Assembly (NCBI RefSeq): GCF_032250955.1
Contig: NZ_JAVVES010000007.1
Location: 1 to 58,476 of the forward strand
Source: Sulfuriflexus sp032250955
GTDB taxonomy: Bacteria > Pseudomonadota > Gammaproteobacteria > AKS1
Length of the DNA stretch: 58,476 nucleotides
Reading direction: 5' to 3'
Shown piece by piece: positions 14,145 to 21,947 of this stretch. A program made the position numbers and the translations under genes. Under the pieces are notes generated by a model. The model ran no database searches. It worked only from the letters and a program-made list of their open reading frames with translations, and had not been told where the DNA came from. Position 1 is the stretch's first letter, and every line of letters starts with the position of its first letter.

Positions 14145-16221
14145 ACAGCATGTAGCGCACTGGATACTGGGCCTGATGTTACTGGCCGGCGGCAACCCGG
14201 CCTTGTACGCCAACGATAGTGGCATACGCACACACAACGTGACGCGCGGCTCATTATTGTTAAAGACAGAAGTTGCCGGCCAGTATATCCCCTCACCACT
14301 GCTGGACACGGATGTGACGATGCAGATCTCGGGTATGGTGGCAAGAGTCAGGGTCAGCCAGCAGTTTCGAAATACCGGCCGTGAATGGGCGGAAGGGGTT
14401 TATGTATTTCCCCTGCCGGAACAGGCGGCCGTCGACAGCATGCGTCTGCGAATTGGTGAACGTGTTATCGAAGGGCAGATAAAGGAACGCCGGCAGGCGA
14501 AAAGGATTTACCAGCAGGCCAGGCGCAGTGGCAAACACACCTCACTGGTGGAACAGGAACGGCCGAACATGTTTACCACCTCGGTCGCCAACATCGCCCC
14601 CGGCGAGCAGGTAAGTGTCGAGATCGAATACCTGCAAACCCTTACCTATACAGATAACCAGTTCAGCCTGCGTTTCCCGCTGGCGATTACGCCACGCTAT
14701 ATCCCCGGCCAGGCAATCACGCCGCTCAGGGATGCGGTCCGTTTTACTGACAACGGCTGGGCCCGGCAACAGCCAGCCGCTACTACCGTGAGCGTACCGG
14801 ATGCCGGTCGCATTACGCCACCTGTCGCCACACCGGCAGAAGAACTGGTCAACCCGGTCTCCATCGACATCACACTGGCCGCCGGCTTTCAACTCGCCAA
14901 ACTGAGCAGCCCTTATCACGCCATCCGGGATCAACAGGATGCCGAGGGGGTGTTTCACATCACGCTGGCAGAAGGCAATGTGCCGGCAGACCGTGATTTT
15001 GAACTGGTCTGGAAACCGGTCGCACACGAAGCACCGGTAGCCGCGATGTTCCGGCAGCGTTACCAGGATGAGGAATATGCCCTGCTGATGGTCATGCCAC
15101 CGGACATCGCCAATATGAAACAGCATGTCGCAGCACGTGAGTTCGTTTTTGTTATTGACGTATCAGGTTCGATGAGTGGTGATTCGATTACACAGGCAAA
15201 AGCCGCACTCAAACTCGCGCTGGAACGCCTGACAGCACGCGATCGCTTCAACATTATCTGGTTTAACCACGGTTACGGCAGCTTGTTTCCGGATGCGCGT
15301 ATTGCCACTTCATTTCGCGTAACACATGCAAAACGTTTTGTTGAACAACTACATTCCAGTGGCGGAACCGAGATGCAGCCGGCATTAAAGCGAGCACTGA
15401 CTACTCGCAACGATTTCAACACGCTGCGTCAGGTGATTTTCCTCACCGACGGAGCGGTGGGAAATGAAGAACAGTTATTCAAGACGATCAACACCCATCT
15501 CGGTGACAATCGCCTGTTTACTATTGGCATTGGTCCTGCACCCAACAGTTACTTCATGCGCAAGGCGGCCGAGCGTGGCCGCGGCACCTTTACCTATATT
15601 GGCAATACCCATGAGATACTGGCAAAAATGGAGCCGCTCTTGCTCAAGTTATCGCAACCGGCACTCACCGATCTGAAACTGATCTTGCCTGACAGCACCG
15701 TGGTCGAGACTCTGCCGGCGCCCCTGCCCGATCTCTATTTAGGCGAACCTGTCGTGCTGGCCATGAAGGCAGACCGATTACCTGACAATCTGCAACTGCA
15801 AGGCATATTCGGGGCCATGCCATGGCAAACACAGGTGAACCTGTCCGGCGGACAACGTCGTGAAGGCATTGCCGCCGTGTGGGCACAACGCAAGATCGCA
15901 TCATTTATGGATCAGCGCCTGGCAGCGCATGACCAGGACGAACGCCATATATTACGTGAAAACATTCTGCAGCTTGCACTGAAGCATCACCTGGTAAGTA
16001 AATTCACCAGCCTGGTTGCCGTCGATATTACCCCCGCACGTCATAATAAGCCGCTCGTCAGTCATGCGCTGAAAACACAATTACCCAAAGGCATGAACTA
16101 TCAAAAAGTATTCGGCATGGCGAAGACGGCGACGCCTGCGATGATGCATATACTTATCGGCATGCTATTACTGGTGCTGGGCCTGGTCGGCCGGCAATGG
16201 CTTAACAGGACAGGGAGTTGA
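14122..16221 (+). CDS. Dedicated sortase target protein with VIT and vWA domains
   Basis: This 699-residue exported protein is the expected sole substrate of the adjacent sortase. It has a signal peptide (about 1-31), a vault/inter-alpha-trypsin (VIT) domain (about 45-175), and a von Willebrand A domain (about 335-510) with an intact MIDAS motif DVSGSMSG, so it should bind a divalent metal and a protein ligand. The C terminus has a sorting-signal layout: KTATPA, a hydrophobic helix (MMHILIGMLLLVLGLVG) and a basic end (RQWLNR). The usual Leu-Pro of LPxT is replaced by Met-Ala (MAKTAT). AAGGA precedes the ATG, and the stop overlaps the sortase start. Confidence 0.88.
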   Translation: MKKIITDKQHVAHWILGLMLLAGGNPALYANDSGIRTHNVTRGSLLLKTEVAGQYIPSPLLDTDVTMQISGMVARVRVSQQFRNTGREWAEGVYVFPLPEQAAVDSMRLRIGERVIEGQIKERRQAKRIYQQARRSGKHTSLVEQERPNMFTTSVANIAPGEQVSVEIEYLQTLTYTDNQFSLRFPLAITPRYIPGQAITPLRDAVRFTDNGWARQQPAATTVSVPDAGRITPPVATPAEELVNPVSIDITLAAGFQLAKLSSPYHAIRDQQDAEGVFHITLAEGNVPADRDFELVWKPVAHEAPVAAMFRQRYQDEEYALLMVMPPDIANMKQHVAAREFVFVIDVSGSMSGDSITQAKAALKLALERLTARDRFNIIWFNHGYGSLFPDARIATSFRVTHAKRFVEQLHSSGGTEMQPALKRALTTRNDFNTLRQVIFLTDGAVGNEEQLFKTINTHLGDNRLFTIGIGPAPNSYFMRKAAERGRGTFTYIGNTHEILAKMEPLLLKLSQPALTDLKLILPDSTVVETLPAPLPDLYLGEPVVLAMKADRLPDNLQLQGIFGAMPWQTQVNLSGGQRREGIAAVWAQRKIASFMDQRLAAHDQDERHILRENILQLALKHHLVSKFTSLVAVDITPARHNKPLVSHALKTQLPKGMNYQKVFGMAKTATPAMMHILIGMLLLVLGLVGRQWLNRTGS

Positions 16222-16778
16222 AAAAATTCGCGTTACTACTGTTGATGTGCAGTGGTGGCTTCCTGCTGGCCGACGGCGGCTGGATTTATCTCAAGGCAGT
16301 GCTCGCGCAACAGTTACTCGAGCATTCCTGGCAACAAACGCTGGAAACCACGCAGCCGACCAGGCCCTGGCCGTGGGCAGACACCCGGGTGGTGGCAAGG
16401 CTCACTGTGCCGGCTCAGGGTATTGCACACATCGTCCTCGCCGGTGACAGCGGGCGGACGCTGGCATTTGGCCCGGGACACACGCCGGGTAGCGCCATGC
16501 CCGGCGAGGCCGGCAGTGTTGTGATCAGCGGTCACCGTGATACTCACTTTCGCTTTCTGGAACAACTGCAACAGGGAAACGAAATAGATTTGCAAACCGC
16601 AAGGGGGCATTATCGCTACAGGGTACGGGATGTGCGAATACTGAATATACATCGACATAAGCTGGCCAGTGATCCGGACAGCAAGTTACTCTACCTCGTA
16701 ACCTGTTTTCCGTTTGACAGCGTGGTAAGCGGCGGGCCGTTGCGTTATGTGGTGAGTGCCGAATTGATCGAAGTATAG
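16218..16778 (+). CDS. Class GN sortase (transpeptidase)
   Basis: This 186-residue sortase has an N-terminal membrane anchor (about 3-27) and the beta-barrel transpeptidase core. The catalytic triad is visible: His in ISGHRDTHF, Cys in YLVTCFPF and Arg in GPLRYVV. Class GN enzymes occur in Gram-negative bacteria, usually with one dedicated substrate encoded upstream, as here. It would cleave the target's C-terminal signal at the outer face of the inner membrane; the acceptor in Gram-negative cells is unknown. Translation starts at a TTG (16218) overlapping the target's TGA, with AGGGAG immediately before. The next ATG would remove the basic N terminus of the anchor. Confidence 0.92.
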   Translation: MKKFALLLLMCSGGFLLADGGWIYLKAVLAQQLLEHSWQQTLETTQPTRPWPWADTRVVARLTVPAQGIAHIVLAGDSGRTLAFGPGHTPGSAMPGEAGSVVISGHRDTHFRFLEQLQQGNEIDLQTARGHYRYRVRDVRILNIHRHKLASDPDSKLLYLVTCFPFDSVVSGGPLRYVVSAELIEV

Positions 16779-16987
16779 CCACGAAGACAAGAGACGGTAA
16801 AAGGCGCAATCCTTTCCTGCCGGCAATTCCCCCTGTTAAATTCTTTCTGTTAACCGTAAGTCTGCCAACCCCGACAAGCTGCGACTGAATCACCTCAACT
16901 TATAGTCTTACCGGCTACACCCCTCTGCCACGATACCGTCATCCACTGACCCCCCCAGATCGGGCTACTTGAACGCTTCCCGAACAT

Positions 16988-17003
16988 TGGCATAGCACGT
17001 GCA
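16988..17003 (+). promoter_or_regulatory. Putative sigma54 (RpoN) promoter of the cyn operon
   Basis: TGGCATAGCACGTGCA has GG and GC dinucleotides at the exact -24/-12 spacing of sigma54 promoters (consensus TGGCAC-N5-TTGCA). The predicted transcript start is near 17014, about 120 bp before cynA. Nitrogen control of cyanate use would fit, because cyanate is a nitrogen source. Confidence 0.42.
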
Positions 17004-17071
17004 CTATCAAATCATGAGTGCCCGGTATTGCTGCAATTTATCGCTGTTAATGCATTAGAAACGGGAATTGA

Positions 17072-17088
17072 CGCACTGAACTGGTGCG
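17072..17088. promoter_or_regulatory. NtrC-like palindromic site
   Basis: The 17-bp sequence CGCACTGAACTGGTGCG has GCAC and GTGC half sites with the spacing of NtrC boxes (TGCACC-N4-TGGTGCA). It lies downstream of the putative sigma54 start, an unusual but not impossible place for an enhancer; it might equally bind NAC or another nitrogen regulator. Confidence 0.35.
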
Positions 17089-17133
17089 GATTTTATTGCA
17101 ATGCATCATCTTGAAACACAAGAGGGAAAAGAC

Positions 17134-18615
17134 ATGACGTACAAGAGCCTGAATGACCCGTTCAACCCGGATAAAAGTTTACTTCACGAGGCCAGTTGCG
17201 ATTGTGCGCTGTGCAAATCGGCCCAACAAAACCTGGCTACCGACAACCTGAGTGCCAGCCAGCGCCAGGAGGTGCTGGAGAAACAGATATTTGAACCGGC
17301 GACGACAGATCAACCATCGACAATCTATACAGCCGAGGACAATACCGGCCTGGCGTCAACGGAAGACATGATGGACCGCGCGATTGAAAGCGCGGTGGTG
17401 CGCTCGGTGTTCGGGCACAATGAAATGAGTCGACGGTCATTTCTCGGCCTGGTCGGTGCCGGCACAGCCACTGCCCTGCTCGGTTCGATGTTCCCCTTGA
17501 ACGAGGCCAAGGCTGCCCTCAAGGACAGCCTCGGCAAGCTGGAAAAGACCAAACTCGACGTAGGTTTTGTGCCCATTACCTGTGCGACGCCGATCATCAT
17601 GGCGCACCCGATGGGCTTTTATGAGAAATACGGCCTGGACGTCAATGTCATCAAGACCGCCGGATGGGCGGTGGCACGCGACAAATCCTTATCCAATGAA
17701 TACGACGCGGCGCACATGCTCACACCTATGCCGCTGGCAATGAGCATGGGCGCAGGTTCTACTGCCAAGCCCTTCATCATGCCGGCGGTCGAAAACATCA
17801 ATGGCCAGGCCATCGTGCTGCACGTTGACCACAAGGATAAACGCGACCCGAAACAATGGAAGGGCTTCAAGTTCGGTGTGCCTTTTGAATACTCCATGCA
17901 TAACTTCCTGTTACGCTATTACCTGGCCGAACATGGCCTCGACCCTGACACGGATGTACAGATCCGGGTCGTGCCACCACCGGAGATGGTAGCCAACCTG
18001 CGCGCCGGCAACCTCGACGGTTATCTCTCACCCGACCCGTTCAACCAGCGCGCCGTATGGGAGAAGGTTGGCTTCATTCACCTGCTGACCAAGGAAATAT
18101 GGGAAGGCCACCCCTGCTGCGCCTTTGCCTGTTCGCAGGAATTTGCCACCGAAAACCCCAATACCTACGGGGCACTATTGCGCGCTATTATTGATGCAAC
18201 CCACTACTCGGCCAAACAGGAAAACCGCAAGGAGATCGCTGAGGCCATTGCGCCGAAGAACTATCTCAACCAGCCGGTTCCGGTTATCCAGCAGGTACTC
18301 ACCGGGCGTTACGCGGATGGTCTCGGCGGTGTCCAGAACGAACCCTCGCGCATCGATTTCGACCCGTTCCCGTGGCATTCAATGGGCGTGTGGATCCTTA
18401 CCCAGATGAAGCGCTGGGGCTACATCAAGGGCGACGTGGAATACCGGAAGATTGCCGAGGAAGTCTACCTGGCTGCCGACACCGCGAAGATCATGAAGGA
18501 ACTGGGTTACACACCACCGGACAAGACCTATGAAAACTACACCATCATGGGTAAGACGTTCGATTACACCAAACCCGAAGAATACGTGAACAGCTTCGCT
18601 ATCCGGAGGACATAA
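17134..18615 (+). CDS. cynA: Cyanate ABC transporter substrate-binding protein (CmpA/NrtA family, Tat-exported)
   Basis: This 493-residue binding protein should capture cyanate in the periplasm and pass it to CynB/CynD. The mature part matches the nitrate/bicarbonate/cyanate-binding family (VGFVPITCATPIIMAHPMG, AGWAVARDK, EIWEGHPCCAF). Export is by the Tat route: SRRSFLG at 99-105 and a hydrophobic stretch to about 125. Unusually, about 98 residues precede the twin-arginine motif and include Cys22, Cys24 and Cys27 (CDCALC), a possible metal site that would be removed or stay cytoplasmic. The ATG at 17134 follows AGAGGG; one at 17101 would add eleven residues. Cyanase at the end of the operon decides cyanate over nitrate. 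Confidence 0.85.
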   Translation: MTYKSLNDPFNPDKSLLHEASCDCALCKSAQQNLATDNLSASQRQEVLEKQIFEPATTDQPSTIYTAEDNTGLASTEDMMDRAIESAVVRSVFGHNEMSRRSFLGLVGAGTATALLGSMFPLNEAKAALKDSLGKLEKTKLDVGFVPITCATPIIMAHPMGFYEKYGLDVNVIKTAGWAVARDKSLSNEYDAAHMLTPMPLAMSMGAGSTAKPFIMPAVENINGQAIVLHVDHKDKRDPKQWKGFKFGVPFEYSMHNFLLRYYLAEHGLDPDTDVQIRVVPPPEMVANLRAGNLDGYLSPDPFNQRAVWEKVGFIHLLTKEIWEGHPCCAFACSQEFATENPNTYGALLRAIIDATHYSAKQENRKEIAEAIAPKNYLNQPVPVIQQVLTGRYADGLGGVQNEPSRIDFDPFPWHSMGVWILTQMKRWGYIKGDVEYRKIAEEVYLAADTAKIMKELGYTPPDKTYENYTIMGKTFDYTKPEEYVNSFAIRRT

Positions 18616-19445
18616 TGCCGGGGTCACAACGATTCAGGGCAGGTATCTTATCCTTGCTGCTGCTGGTGCTTTTTCTCGGTATCTGGGAAGGCCTCAACAT
18701 TGCACCAGAGGATACGGCACCACTGTCCGAGTATGAGCTGCTGATGGGGGGCGCCTCGCAAGAGGCGCGCGTCCCGCCACCCTCTGCTGTCATCGAGCGC
18801 GCCATCGAGGAACTAAGCAATCCCTTCTATGATGCCGGCCCCAATGACAAGGGCATCGGCATCCAGTTGGGTTATTCCATTTACCGCGTGCTGACGGGCT
18901 TCTTCCTTGCCGCCCTGGTGGCCCTGCCACTCGGCTTCCTGGTCGGCATGTCGCCCTTGATGCATAAGGCGCTCGATCCTTTCATACAAGTCTTGCGCCC
19001 CATCTCGCCTCTCGCATGGATGCCACTTGCCTTGTTTATTATCAAGGATTCGGAGGCCTCGGCGATCTTCGTCATTTTCATTTGCTCGATCTGGCCCATG
19101 TTGATCAACACCGCGTTCGGTGTTGCCAACGTTCGCCAGGACTGGGTGAATGTGGCACGCACTCATGAACTGGGTCCCCTTAAGACCGCGTTCCAGGTGA
19201 TTCTGCCCGCTGCCGCGCCGACCATTCTCACCGGTATGCGTATTTCCATCGGCATAGCGTGGCTGGTTATTGTCGCCGCTGAAATGCTCGTGGGCGGAAC
19301 CGGCATCGGTTACTACGTGTGGAATGAGTGGAACAATCTTGACCTGATCAGCGTCATCTTCTCCATCCTAATGATCGGCGTCGTTGGCATGCTGCTCGAT
19401 ATGCTGCTTGGCAGCCTCAGTCGACTGGTCGAGTACGAAGAATAG
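18615..19445 (+). CDS. cynB: Cyanate ABC transporter permease
   Basis: This 276-residue inner-membrane permease of the nitrate/sulfonate/taurine (NrtB/SsuC) type has about six helices. The EAA loop that contacts the ATPase lies in RTHELGPLKTAFQVILPAAAP. The start overlaps the last base of the cynA stop (TAATG), and AGGAGG lies just upstream inside cynA, so coupling is tight. A periplasmic segment of about 60 residues after the first helix (GGASQEARVPPPS) is usual for this subfamily. The substrate is inferred from the operon. Confidence 0.87.
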   Translation: MPGSQRFRAGILSLLLLVLFLGIWEGLNIAPEDTAPLSEYELLMGGASQEARVPPPSAVIERAIEELSNPFYDAGPNDKGIGIQLGYSIYRVLTGFFLAALVALPLGFLVGMSPLMHKALDPFIQVLRPISPLAWMPLALFIIKDSEASAIFVIFICSIWPMLINTAFGVANVRQDWVNVARTHELGPLKTAFQVILPAAAPTILTGMRISIGIAWLVIVAAEMLVGGTGIGYYVWNEWNNLDLISVIFSILMIGVVGMLLDMLLGSLSRLVEYEE

Positions 19446-19454
19446 GAGTACACC

Positions 19455-20372
19455 ATGAATAAATATTTCCTCGAAATCCAGGGCCTGTCCAAGCGTTACC
19501 CGAGCCCGGGTAGCGAGCAGCCACTGACGGTATTCGAGAATGCCAACTTTGGCATCAACAAGGGCGAGTTCGTCTGCATCATCGGCCACTCCGGTTGCGG
19601 TAAATCCACCATCATGAACATCCTTGCCGGGCTGGATGAATCCAGCGACGGCGGCGTTATCATGAACGGCAAGGAAGTCAGCGGGCCGAGCCTGGAGCGC
19701 GGCGTCGTGTTTCAGAACTACAGCCTTTTGCCCTGGCGCAGCACACTGAAAAACATCACTTTTGCGGTGCGGGCGCGCTGGCCTGGCTGGAGTAAGGGAC
19801 AAGTGCTGGAACACAGCATGAAGTTTCTCGATCTGGTCGGCCTCAAGGAGGTCGTGGATCGTAAACCCTCCCAGCTTTCCGGTGGCATGCGCCAGCGTGT
19901 CAGTATTGCCCGCGCCTTTGCCACGCAGCCGCAATTGTTGTTGATGGATGAACCGTTCGGGGCACTTGATGCCCTGACCCGCGGCATGATTCAGGAGGAG
20001 CTGCTCAAGATATGGGAAGAGACACACCAGACGGTATTCATGATCACCCACGATGTTGACGAGGCGATCCTGCTCTCGGATCGAATACTGTTGATGACAA
20101 ACGGTCCGCAGGCACGGGTCGCGGAATCTATCAAGGTATCCATCCCGCGTCCACGCAACCGCACCGACATTATCCACCACCCCGGTTATTACAAGATACG
20201 TAACCACCTGGTGGACTTTCTTATCAACCGCTCGAAGGAGCTATCCGGTTCAGCGGTTAACAGTGATGCCGGCACAGCGAAGCCCTGTACTGACCACCCG
20301 GTAGTGGTTGACCCGATAACGGCGGGCAGCGAAACACCTGCAGAACCGTCATATAAACAGGCTGCCATGTAG
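19455..20372 (+). CDS. cynD: Cyanate ABC transporter ATP-binding protein
   Basis: This 305-residue cytoplasmic ATPase energises CynAB. All motifs are intact: Walker A GHSGCGKST, Q loop (VVFQNYSLLPW), signature LSGGMRQR, Walker B LLLMDEPFGALD and the switch His in MITHDVDEA. It belongs to the NrtD/SsuB/TauB group. A C-terminal tail of about 45 residues (SKELSGSAVNSDA and onward) is longer than in most family members and low in complexity. AGGAG precedes the ATG nine bases after cynB. It is followed 45 bp later by cynS. Confidence 0.88.
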   Translation: MNKYFLEIQGLSKRYPSPGSEQPLTVFENANFGINKGEFVCIIGHSGCGKSTIMNILAGLDESSDGGVIMNGKEVSGPSLERGVVFQNYSLLPWRSTLKNITFAVRARWPGWSKGQVLEHSMKFLDLVGLKEVVDRKPSQLSGGMRQRVSIARAFATQPQLLLMDEPFGALDALTRGMIQEELLKIWEETHQTVFMITHDVDEAILLSDRILLMTNGPQARVAESIKVSIPRPRNRTDIIHHPGYYKIRNHLVDFLINRSKELSGSAVNSDAGTAKPCTDHPVVVDPITAGSETPAEPSYKQAAM

Positions 20373-20417
20373 CGGCCACCCCGCAAAAACAAACTACATT
20401 ACCAGGAGATAGATACG

Positions 20418-20858
20418 ATGAAAAAACTTGAAATGACCGAGGTCATAATGGCCGCCAAAACCTCTTCCGGGCTGGGATGGGAGGCCATCGCCGAACATGC
20501 CGGGCTGGCCCCGGTGTTCCTTACCTCCGCCTGCCTGGGCATGAATAGCCTCAAGCCCGAGTTTGCCGACAAGGTCTGTGAAATCCTCAAACTGCCTGAT
20601 GAGGTTTCTGTCGCCCTGCAACAGTTTCCGCACAAGACCTGGGACAAGGCGGTGCCCACCGATCCTGTCATCTACCGTTGGTATGAAATCGTCGGCGTCT
20701 ATGGCGAAACTATCAAGGAATTGATTCACGAGAAATTCGGCGACGGCATTATGAGCGCCATTGATTTCTCCATGCACATTGACAAGGAAGAGAATCCTGC
20801 CGGTGACCGCGTGGTCGTTACCCTGAATGGAAAGTTCCTGCCCTACAAGAGCTGGTAG
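20418..20858 (+). CDS. cynS: Cyanate hydratase (cyanase)
   Basis: Cyanase converts cyanate and bicarbonate into ammonia and two CO2 in the cytoplasm, detoxifying cyanate and supplying nitrogen. The 146-residue length is close to the E. coli enzyme's 156. The N-terminal helical domain is followed by the catalytic C-terminal domain with YRWYEIVGVYG (catalytic Arg and Glu), IHEKFGDGIMSAIDF (catalytic Ser) and the ending LNGKFLPYKSW. The start follows AGGAGATAG. No cynT carbonic anhydrase, which supplies bicarbonate in E. coli, is nearby. A bidirectional terminator follows. Confidence 0.96.
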   Translation: MKKLEMTEVIMAAKTSSGLGWEAIAEHAGLAPVFLTSACLGMNSLKPEFADKVCEILKLPDEVSVALQQFPHKTWDKAVPTDPVIYRWYEIVGVYGETIKELIHEKFGDGIMSAIDFSMHIDKEENPAGDRVVVTLNGKFLPYKSW

Positions 20859-20878
20859 GTCTTGCTGTCCCGATAAAA

Positions 20879-20906
20879 AAGCCCGTCACAGACGGGCTTC
20901 TTTATT
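20879..20906. terminator. Bidirectional rho-independent terminator between cynS and amgK
   Basis: AAGCCCGTC-ACA-GACGGGCTT forms a perfect 9-bp stem with a 3-base loop. On the plus strand it is followed by CTTTATT (for cynS), and on the minus strand by TTTTTT (for amgK). The two genes converge here, so one hairpin serves both. Confidence 0.9.
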
Positions 20907-20948
20907 ACTGCCTGCCAGCCCGACGATCTGGCAGGGCCGCTTTCCGGT

Positions 20949-21947
20949 TTACCCTTTAATCTCGTCCAGCAAGGCGGCGAACTCGTCGAGTTCCGGGTAA
21001 CATCCTGCCACGTCTTTCACATAGCCCAGAGTGCGAGGGATATCGTTGATATAGCCCCCCTTACCGTCGCGGTGTAACAGGCGGGCGAAGATGCCGATGG
21101 CCTTGAGGTGCCGCTGTACACCCATGAGGTCAAAGTGACGCAGAAACTGCATCTCGCTGACATGGTCTTCGTTGACAATGCCGGATTCGACGGCGATTTG
21201 ATAATAGTTCTGCACCCATTCCTCAACGCGTTCGCGTGGCCAGGCGATGTAGCAATCACGCAGCAGGGAAACCAGGTCATAGGTCACCGGTCCGATCACG
21301 GCATCCTGGAAATCAAGCACCCCGGGGTTATATTGTTCCGTGAACATCAGGTTACGTGAATGGTAGTCGCGGTGGACGCAGACCTGCGTTTGCGCCAGTG
21401 CGTTGTCGACCAGCAGCTGGTTAGTGGTGGCCAGGGTTGATTCCTGCCCGGCATCGAGCGTCATGCCAAGATGCTTTTGCAGGTACCAGTCTTTGAACAA
21501 GGACAGTTCAACGTTTAATAATTCGGCGTCATAGTCCGGCAGGCCGGCCGAGGCCGGATCGATGCAGGCCTGTAACCGGGCCAGGGCACCTGTCGCGTCA
21601 CCATACAGACGATCGACATTGTCCTCATTCAGGACGTCAAGGTAAGTTGTGTTACCGAGATCGCTCAGGAGCAAAAATCCCTCTTCGAGATCGCTGGCGA
21701 TCACTTCCGGGGCATGCATGCCGGCGGCATGTAACAGGTTCGCCACGTGTACAAAGGGCCGGCAGTCTTCCTGTGGTGGCGGGGCATCCATGACGATGCG
21801 TGTGGTGCCATCGGTCTGGATGCGGAAGTAGCGGCGGAAACTGGCATCATTCGAGGCCGGCACCAGTTCATGGTGTGTGCCGGTCAGGGCATGCAGCCAG
21901 GCCAGCAGGTTCTGTTCACGTTCAGTCATTTTCAGCAGGGTGTTCAC
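20949..21947 (-). CDS. amgK: N-acetylmuramate/N-acetylglucosamine anomeric kinase
   Basis: AmgK phosphorylates MurNAc and GlcNAc at the anomeric carbon, and the MurNAc-1-phosphate is then used by MurU. The 332-residue protein belongs to the aminoglycoside-phosphotransferase-like kinases: SFRRYFRI near the N terminus, the catalytic loop VHRDYHSRNLMF and the metal-binding GVLDFQDAVIGPVTYDLVSLLRD. Full-length similarity to Pseudomonas AmgK is clear. The GTG start at 21947 overlaps the upstream efflux gene by 26 bp; an ATG at 21929 would overlap by 8 and neither has a good ribosome site. MurU is encoded 11.5 kb away on the same strand. Confidence 0.87.
   Translation of the reverse strand: MNTLLKMTEREQNLLAWLHALTGTHHELVPASNDASFRRYFRIQTDGTTRIVMDAPPPQEDCRPFVHVANLLHAAGMHAPEVIASDLEEGFLLLSDLGNTTYLDVLNEDNVDRLYGDATGALARLQACIDPASAGLPDYDAELLNVELSLFKDWYLQKHLGMTLDAGQESTLATTNQLLVDNALAQTQVCVHRDYHSRNLMFTEQYNPGVLDFQDAVIGPVTYDLVSLLRDCYIAWPRERVEEWVQNYYQIAVESGIVNEDHVSEMQFLRHFDLMGVQRHLKAIGIFARLLHRDGKGGYINDIPRTLGYVKDVAGCYPELDEFAALLDEIKG

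Larger units (their letters stand above)
16779..17133. other. Intergenic control region upstream of the cyanate operon
   Basis: The 355 bp between the sortase stop and cynA holds no supported gene. It contains a sigma54-like element at 16988 and an NtrC-like palindrome at 17072, listed separately. No T-rich terminator hairpin is visible after the sortase gene. Confidence 0.5.

Noticed and set aside
16081..16095. LPKGM in the sortase target as the main sorting motif
   Set aside because: It is too far (about 20 residues) from the hydrophobic helix for a normal sorting signal; the MAKTAT segment has the right position. Kept only as an alternative.
17134..18615. Nitrate transport (NrtA) as the role of the binding protein
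   Set aside because: The family overlaps, but the operon ends with cyanase and no nitrate reductase genes are present, so cyanate is the better substrate.
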